A DNA stretch of 64,000 bases from NCBI GenBank assembly GCA_029948255.1, contig JALIZF010001638.1:434001-498000 (forward strand), in the 5' to 3' direction. Made by a program: the position numbers and the translations under genes. The DNA is from Telmatactis stephensoni (lineage: Eukaryota; Cnidaria; Anthozoa; Actiniaria; Isophelliidae). Below the pieces are notes generated by a model that was given only the letters and a program-made list of their open reading frames with translations, did no database searches and was not told the origin of the DNA. Of the stretch, positions 20,214 through 33,700 are shown one piece after another. Numbering within the stretch: position 1 is the stretch's first letter; every line of letters starts with the position of its first letter.

Positions 20214-22957
20214 CTAAAGTACAGTTTCTCTCATAACACCAAGTTTCTCATAACACAAAGCTTCCGTCAAATCGTTATCCCCACCCCCTCCCCCCTCTTT
20301 TAGCCTAGGTGTATGAGCATAAACCTTAATTACCGCACCACTTTTAAGATATCTTTTATAAGTGATTGTTCTAGTTTGCCTTGTATCAGTAACTGGTGGT
20401 TGTATATCGTCTGTACTGACTTGACGTCGGGTTCTTTCTTTCTTTTGTAAAAATGGTACCATAAATAACATGAGCGATGTTGTAATAGCAAATCCACCAG
20501 CAACGAAGAAAGCACCATCGTATGAGTCAAACGCCTTGTACAACCATCCTGTGTTGAAAGAAAAAATAGAATGGAAATTAGTTAAAAAAGAGCGGGAAAC
20601 TTGACTTTCGACAAATGGTACACGCGCGGACACGATGGAAAAACGCATTGCGCAGGCCCGAAAATTCGGTTGTCGCTCGTGTTTACAAATCAAAGTACCG
20701 TCGATTCAACTGTCGTATCATTATGCGAATTTCTCGTGTATTATTTGACCTAGGAAAGAGAACAACTAAAGCGATGTTTTAGGAAAAAATAAGCACTAAC
20801 TTCTCACGGACAGCCTTAACTTTCAAGATTTACTAAACCTCCAATGGTTTTGTTTAAAACTTCCGAGTGTGCACAATGCGTTATTCTATCTATATCTTCA
20901 AGTACATATTCAAGGGAAAAAGTTCGATTTTCTCCTACAAAAATTCAAAACGTGCGCGCGCTCGAGCTCGTGCTACTGACATCAGAACTGTGCTCCGTTC
21001 TCTGTTAAAGCACAGCTTTCAGCCAATCAGAGCGCGCGTATCGACAAGGGTATATAGTAATTAACAAATAGAACAGCTTTTTCCGTGCTTCGTTAAGTAA
21101 TACAGCACGCAGGAAGTGACAAGTTTTCCTTGCCAAGAAAAAATTGTCAAGGACAACTTGTTCGTGTAGACTAATTGCTTTAGAGTAAAGAGTAATTATT
21201 TACCAGCAATTGGTGGCCCAAAACTCATAGGAATCGCTATGGCACCAAATAAGTTCCCTAAGGCTTCAGTTAACTTATCATGTCCAACTGTATCAGATAT
21301 GACCACTGGCATCTGACAAGCAAAACAGCCATCAAACAGACCGTATACCAAAGCATAAGCCACTACTCCATAGTAGTCAGTCGCCAGAGGGCATAATGCC
21401 GTAGCGAGACCCATCATGAAGATTGCCAGTTGAATAAGATGAATTCTAGAGGATTTTATAAAATTGAGTTGAGAAATTCGAGCAAAAATAATTTTGCCTA
21501 TAGTTGAAGTTATTGAATGTATTCCTATCAGCCATGATCCATGAGTTGGTGAGATACCAATCGTCTTTGCAAACTCAAACTGTTGAACAAAAAAAAAAAA
21601 AAAAGAAAAAGAAAAACACTGTTTATCACACCACATATATCAGATAAATTTATTTATATGGCTAGATAATTTCCTGAATTCTGTTGGCTAACGCAGAATT
21701 ACGATACCATGCCATAAAAATGTTACCATGTAAATCAGGTTTTAGATAAAGAGGGTCGTAAGAGGGGTATGGAAACTGCAAAACTGCAAACAAAATTGAG
21801 AAAAAATGCAACAAAAATCGTCAAAATCCCCAAAACCACAAACTGCATACAAAATCGGAAGTCAAAAACAGCAAAACCAGGAAGGTTAAAATATCAAATA
21901 ACTGCATCAAAAATAATGCAAAACCGCATCACCACAAACCCTTACGTCCCCCTCTAGATGGGTAATGTAGCCTTACCAAATGAACATAGGGCACTGGATA
22001 GCATAGTTGAAACAATGCCACTGATACTGTGAGAGCCAAAAATGGTTTACGTTTCCACAGTCTAGAACCACATATACTTTTGTGTTGCTGGGAGTTGACT
22101 CTTCCTATATCTCTGTTACGCTGTGCATTTCTAATAGGTTGATAAAGAAAGGCAGCAAGACCAAGAAGAATAGTTATACAAGCCAGAATCCTCATAGAAT
22201 TCTGCCAGCCTGTTTTTGAGAGAATGTAGTTGATGAACGGAGCTGCAAGAAGTGCTCCAACTCCAGATCCAGAAGATGCAATGCCACAAGCGACTGGGTA
22301 CCTTTTGTGGAAATAATGACCCAACACTACTATAGAGGGGATGAATGAAAAACTTGACCCCACCCCCCAGAGTAGGCCATATGTTAAATACATCTTTGAT
22401 GATTCTTGGACAAAGGATGTCAGGAAGAGACCAAGGATGGATAAGATTGCTCCAGTGAAGGCTACAGCACGGCATGAATAACGATTACACAGGAAGCCCA
22501 CAATGGGACCACATAGAAAATTTAAACTACCAGCCATGGAACCTACCCAAGCTGAAAATAAAAATAGAAATGAATAAATGAATGAGTGAATGAATGAATG
22601 AATGAATGAGTAAACAAGTAAAAACAAATAAGCAAATGAAAGAATGAATGAATATGGATAGATGGATGGAAAAACTCCATCCATCCAGATAGATGGAATG
22701 GAATGGATAGATAGATAGATAAGTGAATGTGTTCTAATACTGTGTTAAAACATTAACTCAACTATCCTACCTGATTCTGCTTTCCCTAGCTTTAATTCAT
22801 GGATTAGAGTAGAATAGATAATACCAAATGAATTATGAACTCCCAGGACAATAAAATTAACCATGAAAGCTGCGGCACATACCACCCAGCCCCACCCTCC
22901 TTCAGGATACTGGAGGGTCTCTTCCGGTTCATCTGTTTCAAGATTTTCATTTTCCAT
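20214..22957 (-). CDS. SLC16-type monocarboxylate transporter
   Basis: Four minus-strand exons, 22771-22957, 21977-22551, 21204-21579 and 20214-20548, splice in phase to 490 residues. After an acidic N-terminus, YPEGGWGWVVCAAAFMVNF carries the conserved EGGWGW motif that opens the first membrane helix of SLC16 transporters. Further predicted helices include LNFLCGPIVGFLC, YGLLWGVGSSFSFIPSIVVL, and GVVAYALVYGLFDGCF, consistent with a 12-helix major facilitator. The family moves monocarboxylates such as lactate, often with protons, across the plasma membrane; several subgroups carry other substrates, and the substrate here cannot be told. A basic loop follows LCYPVPYVHLV region, and the C-tail has a run of five glycines. 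Convergent with the minicollagen-like gene and divergent from CEP162. Confidence 0.85.
22557..22720. repeat. GAAT/GATA tetranucleotide repeats in SLC16 intron 1
   Basis: Repeats of GAAT, then GGAT and GATA, fill much of the first intron of the SLC16 gene. Confidence 0.9.
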
Positions 22958-23197
22958 TCACTTGAGAAACTTTAAGTTATCACCTAGAGAAAAAGTCATG
23001 AAGAAGACAGTGTAGGAATATATAATAATTACATTATTTATAATTATTATAAAGGGAAACAAACAGTCTGATTTCAAGAGGGAAGAGAAAGATGGATTTT
23101 AGATGTTTCATTTTGATAGAAGATTGGAGTATATGCTGTAGCTTGTGAAATTCTATGCACACAATTCTGCATAAAACTTGTCACTTGTCAATTTTGA

Positions 23198-23540
23198 AAA
23201 TGACCCCTAAAAGGTACCCGAGTTTTATCCCAGTGGGAGTGGCACTACTCCTAAAAGGTACCAATTATAAAACTTCAACAACAACAAAATGAACAATTCA
23301 AAAAAATAAAAACTTCTTTATCAATGTGCTCAAAAGACACAAGTCAGATCTTAAAAAACATACCAGTAATACTTATTTTAGGTATTTGCTTTATCGAAAA
23401 ACACCCTAAAAGGTACCAGCTAGGTTTCTGGCAATCCACTTCAGTCTGGGACACCCTAAAAGGTACCAGATCACTGATTTTGACCCCTAAGGGGTATGAC
23501 GAGCATCCCTGCCCATTTCCAATCTGAGTCCCCCCCAGGT
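23198..23540. repeat. Iteron-bearing dispersed repeat, copy 1
   Basis: CCTAAAAGGTACC-type units occur four times (near 23206, 23250, 23404, 23455), with a degenerate fifth ending in ACGAGCATCCC. The same order and spacing appear at 35049-35466. Shared spacer words include AGTCTGGGACACCCTAAAA and AGATCACTGATTTTGACCCC. This copy seems to lack the left inverted end seen in copy 2. Confidence 0.85.
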
Positions 23541-24619
23541 ACTCTGTGTTGGCTTGCTGCTCATAGCAACAGTTGCTAAGGATTTGTGGAACCATGAATT
23601 CTCATTTTTGGCTTTGCAGCTTTGCATGTTACATAATATGTTACATAACCATCTCTTTCCTTCCCGAATCTAAAGAATCACCAAAAATGATGATGATGAT
23701 GCAAAACCACCCACAATATGCCATCCCCCATCTTTCAATAAGCAACAAAGGGCACCAGTTCACTGTATTGGAAGAACAGCTGTTTCCCATGATACAGTTG
23801 AGTGAATCCTGTACTAGCCAATTAGCCTTGTTCTAGTTGCAGTAGCTGTTTATATTTATTTCTTTATCATGAAGAGAAAATTACATATTAAGTAGCAGCT
23901 AATATATAACTTAAAGCTGCTTTATTGGCAATCGTCATTGTCAGTACACGATAGTATGCACTGAAACCGAGGCATTGGTTTGTACAGGGTCGTACGAGGC
24001 TTAATACTCAACTGTATCTCGCGCGGGAAACGAACTCTCTTTTTTCACTTATTTGACTTTCGATGATTATGTCAACACCAGATATGATCATGTCAACACC
24101 GGCAGATAATTATGTCAACACTAGATCAGTGATTGCATTTTATGACTTTTTATATCGAACATAAAAAGTCACTCGGTCTAGATGGCTGAGGCGAAGCTTG
24201 AAGGGAAAACTTTATCGACAAAATCACGCCAAATTACAAGCTTATATCAGTATCATATAGTGCAATTTGAAACAAATACACGCCGTGGTCTGTAATGTAT
24301 ACTGCGTTTATCCCCCAAAGAGATGAAAAAGATACTTACGGAATTAATAGCAAAGGTCATGAGGAAAAAAAATCCTTTCAAGCATCTTTCATCGAACTAC
24401 AGAATTCAAACACGCGACGGCGATGAAATTATTCAGCGGAGTTCCACAATAATAATAAAAACACAAGAAATGCAAATAATTATATCAGTTTTTAAAAGAT
24501 AATTCCATATATTAATGCCTTTATAAGAAAGAAGCATTTCATAAATTCTCGGTTAAAAAATATTATAAAAAAAAGAGAATGATGTTGACGGGTTTCCTTT
24601 GTTGTTGGGGTTCCTGTGT
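23541..24619. other. Gap between the divergent SLC16 and CEP162 genes
   Basis: No gene seen. A 22-bp motif ending in ATGTCAACAC repeats three times around 24068-24120. The rest is AT-rich, with no recognised element. Confidence 0.5.
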
Positions 24620-24650
24620 ACCTGCCAATCAGTTCAAAATGGCGGACTTT
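24620..24650 (+). promoter_or_regulatory. CCAAT and YY1-like motifs before CEP162
   Basis: GCCAATCAG (about 24624-24632) and AAAATGGCGGAC (about 24637-24648) lie 85-110 bases before the CEP162 start codon. The first matches a CCAAT box and the second the YY1 core AANATGGCGGC, common in promoters of housekeeping animal genes. Function is inferred from motif and position only. Confidence 0.4.
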
Positions 24651-24731
24651 ATGAAAACTTGGCTCCTTGTAAACATGACTTAATACTCACCAACTACCTC
24701 ATTTGAAGCCAGTTCATCGAGGTGATAGGCA

Positions 24732-27700
24732 ATGTCTGATCGCTGGGAGTCGCTGAGATCAAAGTACCAAGGAAAGAACATTGATCTAGATGCCGAATTT
24801 GAAAAATTTTTGAACGAGGTTGGTTTTGAATAATTTGCAATCTGTTGAGTCACTGTTTTGGTTCAAGAAAAATTAGATGATAACACATTAATGTTTACGT
24901 AAAGAGAGGGGATACATTTTTAGTTTCGAAGCGAGTTTCGTGTTTCTTCTTTACCATTTTCCTGAAATCAGTGAACATTTGTGTCTTGGACGGAGAGTCT
25001 TTCGGAATCTTTCCTTCTGAAAGAAACCCAAAGTTGATGCAGATGACTTGTGTTTTCTTGAACTAAATGGTGTTCATATAAGGCACAAGCATGTGCAAGC
25101 TCTTTTTCTGAAGAAAGGTTGCAGGTATGGCGGATAGGGGGTTTAGTATGATTTTAAACTGGAAGCTGTGACAGCTGGGCAAGATGACAGATAAGCTTAA
25201 TTTAGTATTTATTCCCCAAAGTCCAGAAGTCAGGCAGGAAAAGGAATGTTGATAGCGAGCGCAGTGAGGGTGCAAATGATGCCACAAGGGCCACAAATAA
25301 ACAATATGCCTGACAAAAGTCATGTCATTATCATTATCATCAATATACTAGGCTGTCACGCGATGCCTTCTCAGCTCAAACTGCCCTCTTGAAAATGCGC
25401 CGTTCAGCGGGCAAAAATTGAATTTGACGGGCCGCAAATACATTTGCAGCCCTGTTACTGATTTAATTCAATTTTTGCCCGCTGAACGGCACATTTTCAA
25501 GAGGGCAGTTTGTTATTTGGCCTAGTATATTGATGATAATTTTATTTAGTGTACTAACTTGAGGAAGAGGAAATTTGAATTGGAATGAAAAGGTAGAGTT
25601 TTACAGTTGAGTGTTAAAACAAGGTGGAAAATGGGTTTTGTCCCAAAACCAGCAGCAGCATGCATTATTATGTCATCAAATTACTAGGGGTTGTGTGATC
25701 AGATTATTTACATTTACATTTTTAGAAGGGTATCTGGCAGTGACACCTGTTAAATAACTTTTAAAATTAAATTCACATTACATCATATTTGTATGATCAT
25801 AGTCTTTATCAGATGAGTCCTTGGCTTCACCAAGACACAAGACTCCTCCACTACGAAGTAGCAAGGACCAGAGTAGTAGCCTTCCATGGTGGGCAGAAGA
25901 AGATGAAGATGAAGACAAGCAGAGAGAAACACTGAGGAAAAGCTGGATTAAATCAAAACCCATCAAAGATGATGATGATGGTGGTGATGATGAGATAGAT
26001 GTTGCTGATGTAAGAATCATGTGAATTTGTTTCTTTTCTACCTTAACTTAAGGGCTGGTTCCTGTTAATGCTATCTGACTAATATTACTATGGATCCCAC
26101 CGAACTATTCTTGGGTTGCACTGACGTCATCATAAAATTTTTCAGGCTTAATATAGAATATTTTTGAATAAAATGTGTTGCATCAAAAAAGCAGTTGAAG
26201 GTTTGTATCTATACAAAATTTTTAGTCATAAGAATATTTTGATAACGAGATATGAGTGATCAAATGTCTTCATTGTTTGGTGTCAAATGTATGGGTCCGC
26301 CATCCTGGTGCACAACCTTTGTACATCAACATGGCGGACAGTCACACGAAGGACCAAAATCACGTTAATATCGCTATAATTCATGTTTTCTATGCAAATA
26401 TTCACCAAAACAATCTTATTTGTCACTTACAAAGTTAAAGTCGTACGATTTCAATCACATTTGCCTATATTTGTGTCTTTACGATATATATGTGACAGTG
26501 TTGCATGACAGAAATTGACTCGCAATAAATCTAAAACCGTTCATTGAAAGAACTCGGTTTTTTGTGTGAGGACTTTTCTTAATGACATAAATAAAATATC
26601 TAGGAAACAGTTTTGTGTGATGAATAGTTTAGATTTTAGCTTTTTGATGATGTCACGTGCAACCCAAGAATTGACACTGGGCATCAAAAATTCATGTGAC
26701 TGCCACACCTGCCTTTGTTTGATGACACACCCACATTTGTAAGTTTCATGCTCACTTCCTTCCCATGAAGACTAACAATCCTGTTAGAGATTCTATCAAA
26801 CAAAGATTCTAAGTTAATGCTTTTGACTTCTTCAGGAGATAAAATGGCTTTACACATTTGTCTTGGTATTTGACTTTGAATTTGTTGTATCTTTCCATCA
26901 CCCACGTACTTCTATCAAACGATACAACAACACATAAGACATTTGATAGTGCATAAAAAGAAAGTGGGTGTGTCAGTATACAAACTAAGGTGGCCGTGGT
27001 AGCAACATGAATTTTTTATGCCATGCCACAGTTTACTGGGATCTGTAGTATAATGAAGTTGTTAGCACTAATGGGGTTTCAGGAACTCGGGTCAATTGTC
27101 TGAAGCATTTTTTTTGGCATTAGCATTTGATAAAGATTTAGCAACAAAGTGTAGCATTTTATCAGTTCATCATTTATTAGAACCTGAAAAAAAGGTTCAA
27201 ATGATGAATAATACTCAATCACATTGTCATCATCATCATCATTAGTCATCATTGTCATCATCATTATCAACATCATCACTGTCATCATCATTATCAACAT
27301 CATCATCATTATCATCATCATCTTTATCATCATCATTATCAACATCAAAATCACCAACTTCAAAGCACAAAATTTAGTTTTGCTTTTAGTTCAATGTTTG
27401 CAAATTTGACTTACATCATTATACAGGTTCCTAAAGATACAGCTTCAAATCAAGGTACTCAGCCTACCCCTGTAGGGATATCACAAGATAGTCGCCATGG
27501 TGATACTACTGCTATGTCAATGAGTAAGGACAGTCTTGATGAAGGTAATAATTGGTTGGGTTACCTATGGCACAGGAAGCCCGTCCCAGCAAGGATTTAC
27601 ATCAACATTGTTTATTCCAATTCTTATCATTAGCATTGTTGTATAAAGAGGTTTAACTGAAAATGATTCTAGCCCACCCTCAAATTATTGTATCAGCGTC

Positions 27701-30700
27701 CCTGATTAGTGGAGCACTTGTGCTTTGCTATGAGACTTGACACATAAATCTTCATCATCATCATTATCATTGTCATCATTATTGCTCAACCTTTTATCTG
27801 GCATATGTTTAACAAGTGTATGGACACTTATGCAAATAAATTCCATTAATTAATCTTATTAAATTTGATAAATAATGGTAATTAAACTGAGTGGAGTGCA
27901 ATTTGGGCCGAAATCATACGAGTGATTACAAAACTGCACGACCGCGTAGCGGAAGTGCAGTTTGATAATCACGAGTATGATTTCTGGCCCAAAATTGCAC
28001 GAAACAAAGTTTAGTTACCACTTAATTATATCCATTTTGAAATCTCAACTTTATCAGGAATAACAAAGTCATTTTTTCTGTGAAATCTACATTTTTGCTC
28101 TACTTTTTTAACAAAAATGTGAAAACAGGTTCAAGGAAAAAAATCCCACAGCTTGACAGCAATCAAATGGCTTTTTTGATTCTTGTACATGATTGGCTGA
28201 TAAAAAAGACACTGTTTTGTGACTGGTTGGAAAAAAGATGCGATTAATGAAGCAAAATGATGCAATTTAGGAATTAATCGCACACTTTTTAACCAATCAG
28301 ATTGCAGAAATCACCAGTGATTTCAAAATGGATATAATTAAAATATTAATCACTTGTTTGCTCAGGTACAAGGCCAACTTTACAGAAGCAACAATTTGCT
28401 CCTAAAGATGAAGATGATATTCAAGAAAGGTTTGGAAAATTATGAAATTTAAATTATAAAATAACTATGATATAACGCGCGCTCTGATTGGCCAAAGGAC
28501 ACGTGTCGCGCGTTCTCTATGAGAACACACAGCACACGCGCGCACATTTTCAAACTTTCCCCAACGAAAAAAGAAAATAAAACTTCAATTGTATTTTATA
28601 AAAGAAATAGAAAACTCGGCAGCGGGGCCATGTTGAGTTATAGAAGCACTTGGGAATTGTAAGAAGACTCGAGAAGTGTTGAGAAGCACTCGGCTACGCC
28701 TTGTGCTTCTCCTAACACTTTCTATAACTCATTATAACATAGCTACAATCTTACGCGCGCTCTGATTGGCCAGAAAGCTATGAACTATTTGCCCATGGGC
28801 TGCACTGCGCGCGCTCTATCTTCGTCATCGTCTTTTTCAAATTGTTCGTTTTTAAGATGGCGACACATATAACGCGCGCTCTGATTGGCTGAAAAATCTA
28901 TGAACTATTTCCCCATGGGCTGCACGGCTCCGTTTTTAACGTTCTAGGCTCTGTTATAAATCAATTAGACAACAGAAAGCCGCTTGCCCATTGCGTTATA
29001 GACGCACTTGAGAAAATATAAAGAACTCTTAACAAACTAGAGTCGCACTCGGCTACGCCTCGTGCCACTCTTACGTTTGTTAATCGTTCTTTATATTTTC
29101 TCTCGTGCGTCTATAACGCCATGGGCGCGCGGCTTTCTGTTGTCCAATTGATAAACATAGCACGCTGCCTCGTTTTCTATTTCTACAATATAGTACTTTG
29201 AAAAAATCTGTATCATTTTCTCTCCTTGTTTCATCCATTTCTTCATTCATTTTTATTTCTTCTTTCTTCCTTCTTCTAATATTTTATGATTTTTTTTCTG
29301 TTGCCATTGCTCTAACAGTTCTATCCATGAAGAAGAAGAAGAAGACAAAGATATTCCCACATATACTGGTAAAGACATGTTTCCATTTCCTCAAGTTCAT
29401 TGTTATACTCATTGTTCATGCTGAGGTTCTTCTCAAGAATTTAAGTAAAACAGGAGTCAGATTGTTTTTGGACAGTCAGATTGTTTTTGGAAAGTGATTA
29501 TTAATTGAAATGCCCGTATTTTTTCGATTAACAATCGAGTTTGACGTGGCAAATTCATTCCGAGCTCGCAAGTCGATAGACTGCTCATTTCAAAAAGCAG
29601 TTGAGTGAATTTCGTAGTTGTCAGGACAGAGCCGAAAACTGACAATTTAGTTTATGATTTTATAGAAGAGCGATGAACAAGGTCTCTGCTTTTACGCGTA
29701 CGAAAGCAGAATCTTCATAAAACTTTAATTCTTTGTTCTGTAAAATGTATTGTGAAGACTTTTTTGACGTTTTCAAAAATTTCTAATCACATTGTTTTCT
29801 GGTTGGCTGCTGTGGTTGTCTTCAGAAGTTTTTCTGGACTTGGAAAGCCAATTTGAAGTTAGCTCATTTTTTTGTTTACATATAATGACAGCCAATCATC
29901 AAGCGAGAAACGTTTTCTTTTTCTCCACCCGTTTTTCTCCGCCCTCATTTGCATATTGATCAAGTTACGATTCAAAAATGCATTTATATTTATCAGTGTC
30001 GGTAGCTTTATAACTCACAAATCAAAAGTTATAAACTACACAAGTTAAATTACACAGCCAATCACCTAGCCTCCTTCGCAGGCAACTCCATTCCGCGGGA
30101 TTCCTGTGTTGGGAAATCGGAAACTGGCCGGAGGGGGAGGGGGTTAGGAAGGGAAGAAAAGCATTTTTTCTCCTTCCTCTCGTCCCCAGTCTTCCTCTCT
30201 TCTGGTTTCTAGTTTCCCTCTCCTCATTTTCCACAGGAAATCCAATAGAAAGGAGTAGCCTGCGGAGGAGGCTACCAATCACCATGCGAGAATTACTTTC
30301 TGTTTCTCCGTCCTCTTTTCTCCGCCCTAATTTGCATATTGATCAAGTACGATTCAAAAATGCATTTTGGTAGCTTCACAAATCAAAAGTTATAAATTAC
30401 ACAAGTTTATAATTTCACGGAGTTTTGTTCGCGTGAATGTACAAAATCCTGAATTTTTAACTCAGAAGTTTAGAGACAAAAATGAAAATGTTTTGCTTTA
30501 GTTTAGAGAGTGCATATGCAAATGAGGGCGGAGAAAAGAAGGCGGAGAAACAGAAAGTAATTCTCGCATGGTGATTGGCTGTCTCTACTTAAACACACCA
30601 TGATTGGTCAAAAAGTGAGTCGACTTCAAACTGGCTTTCCAAGTCAAGAGAACCTGGAAGTCAAAGACAAAGTGAATGAAAATTTTCTAGAACGTAAAAG

Positions 30701-33700
30701 AGGGGAAAAAAATATTTGTTTGTTTTTGAAAGTGAATTCACACGAAGAAAACTCCGGATTATTATAAACTTGTGTAATTTAACTTGTGTAATTTATAAGT
30801 TTTGATATGTGAATTATAAAATAAACAAAAATGCATTTTTGAAGCGTACTTGTTCAATATGCAAATGAGGGCGGAGAAAAGCGGGCGGAGTAACAGAAAA
30901 CGTTTCTCGCTTGATGATTGGCTGTCATTATATGTAAACAAAAATGAGCTGACTTCTAATTGGCTTTCCAAGTTCAGAAAAACTTCTGAAGACAACCACA
31001 GCAACCAACCAGAAAACAAAGTGATTAGAAATTTTTGAGAACGTCAAAAAAAGTAAATATGTTCATAATACATTTTGCAGAACAAAGAATTAAAGTTTTA
31101 TGAAGATTCTGCTTTCGTACGCGTAAACAACTAGCGCGCGCGCGACGTCACACAAATTTGAATAACAAACGTTTTTTTAGAGATCGTGTTCGCACAAAAA
31201 CCATCATGAAAACACACTAGTTTTACGACTTTTGCAAAAGAAAAATACATGGTTTCTCATATTCTAAAGTTGAATTCATTCTAGATGATTAAAGGCGCAT
31301 GAAAAATGGCTCTTTTTACAACCGGGAATAAAAAATACCGTTTGGCCGCCATCTTGGAAATGTCCCATAATGCATTGTATTCCTTACCACTCTCTAGGGA
31401 TGGGTGGGGATTTCGTGGTTATTTAGGCAAATTTTAATAAGATTTCACGCGTTTCTCGGCAAATAACTTTTTAAATCGCATGGATACCCCATAATTTTGT
31501 TGTCTCATTCGGTTTTAGATTAACTAAGCTATATGTACTCAAAAAATTAAACAAAAAAAATGATTCACGATATATTTTTCTCAGAAATAGCATTGGACGT
31601 CAAGTCTCCTAAGAATTAAAAATAGGCAAAAAAATTGAAAAAAAATGTGTACCAGTACTTTAATAATATTGTTTTTTGTTTTTATTTTGAAGGATTCAAT
31701 CTTGAGAAGCTTTTATTACTTTCATTGTACTTCGTTATGAATTAACATTTGAAAAAGAAATTATATTAAAAATTTGAAAAATCGCTGGTCAGCGGTTATT
31801 GGCCATGTTTACCATTAATTATCTCCGTAAAATGCATGGATACCCCCAAATTTTTTTTCGTGAATTAAAAGACCTTTACCCATTCTACAAAGTAAATATA
31901 AAATAACGGGGGGGAAAATGGTTCGCTATTATGGGCCACCGTCCTTAATTTGGCACGTTAAACTCGATTATTTAATAATCAAAAAATACGGGCATTTCGA
32001 TTAATAATCACTTTCCAAAAACAATCTGACTGTCCAAAAACAATCTGACTCCTGTTGTAAGGTCTTCTTTTGTTTGAAAGCAATGGTGGTGGATGCATGA
32101 GAACACTGGTCTGTCACCTCTCTGTTCCCAGGTTTGATTCCCAGAAGGGACATCTTATGGGACTTGAGTTTGTACATGTATGTAGTGAGCTGACAGTTGT
32201 ATGCATAGAATATTAGGCTAAGAATGTAGTGGTAGTGTGTGTGAGAGTACAATGGAGTACCTGGAAAGTAGTTGTACAGCTAACTGCTTTTCCACTAATA
32301 AAAAAGAATTTTTTTCCCAAATCCTTGACAAATCTTCTCATTTTTAAATCTGAGTCCATTTTTTTCTACTATTTGATTTTAGATGATCTAGAGACTAGTA
32401 TTAGTACAAGTCCAATGTCACCTGGTCGAGTCTTAACACCTGACCAGCCTCCCCCTGGACTTGATACTCTTGAAGAACAAGAAGATAAGGAAAGGTTCTT
32501 CCAGCAGGAGGGGGTTGACTCACATTTTGATTATGAGAACAAACTACATGAGATGACACCAACAGAATCACAAAGTCCCCACAGGTAGATGCTCAGTTCT
32601 GTGTAGAAGTGGTTTAAATTCTCTGGCTGTAAATTAAGTTAATAATAGTGAAAAATATTAATTGATAGTAATTAATAATAGTGCAAAATTATTGATCAAC
32701 ACAGCCCCAGCCAAGATCTTTAAATACATTTGTGTCAAAATTCAGCTACTAGGAACCCTGCAGACTTTCAAGAGAGAGACTCCCTCTGAAATTTTCTAGA
32801 TTTTTTGAAGCTTGGTTTACTAGATTCCAAAGTAGCCAAAGCTTGACACTCTACAGGGTTCCTGAAACTATGGGTTTTGCCCTGTGGATGCACATGAAAT
32901 GGAAATGGAACTATGTATAAGTTTGCTTTGTCTAATTGTGCTACCTTTCCCCAACTTTAGTGGCGAGGGGGGGAGGGGAGGCGGAAGCTTTCCCCAACAT
33001 TTTGCTATCGGTTGGGGTGGGGGGGGGGGGACTTTCCTCAGTGCTATCAGTAGGGGGAGGGAAGCTGATGCTCAGTGAGAGCTAGCACAATTACAGATAA
33101 GCAGACCTTTGGCTTCCCCCTTGTTTGTGCCCTTGATGTTGTATTAGTTAAAAGGTGCTTTTGTCAGGTGGTCTAATAGCATAACAATTGCAATTTTAGA
33201 GATGATAAACTGCAAGCAACTGGTGTTGAAGTCGGTGACTCAATCTTTAATGCTACAGGTTTGTTAAGTATAGAGGGATTTCATGGCAGCCATGTTTGTG
33301 GGCAAGTACAATAGAAATCTTTTGAATAACAAAAGATTTTATTTCTCTTGGGAGAAAATCACTATTATTTTGACCACAAACATGTCTGCTGTGAAATCCC
33401 TCTATTGTTTTTTTCATATTTGCATTTGAGTTAGCACTGTTTGTTGGTATTGTATAGTTTAGAAGAATTCACTTTGTCTCTACACCATTATAATGTTTAT
33501 TGAAATTGTGAGCCCAGCTTGTCATATTTTTTATTATTATTTAATGATTAAAAGGAACAAGTACTAAACATGTAATATGTGCTAAACAAAGATCTTACTT
33601 TCTCGTGACTTGAAAAGGAAACAAGCAAGAAGAAAGAACAGATGATCATAGTGAAGATGAAAAAGCTGACGATGGTTACAGTGATGAGTTTGAAGACACA

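Noticed and set aside
26684..26905. Minus-strand open frame of 73 residues beginning MGDGKIQQIQSQIPRQM
   Set aside because: Composition is protein-like, but it is short, lies in a CEP162 intron beside a MITE, and matches no family I know; it could be a retrocopy fragment but cannot be supported.
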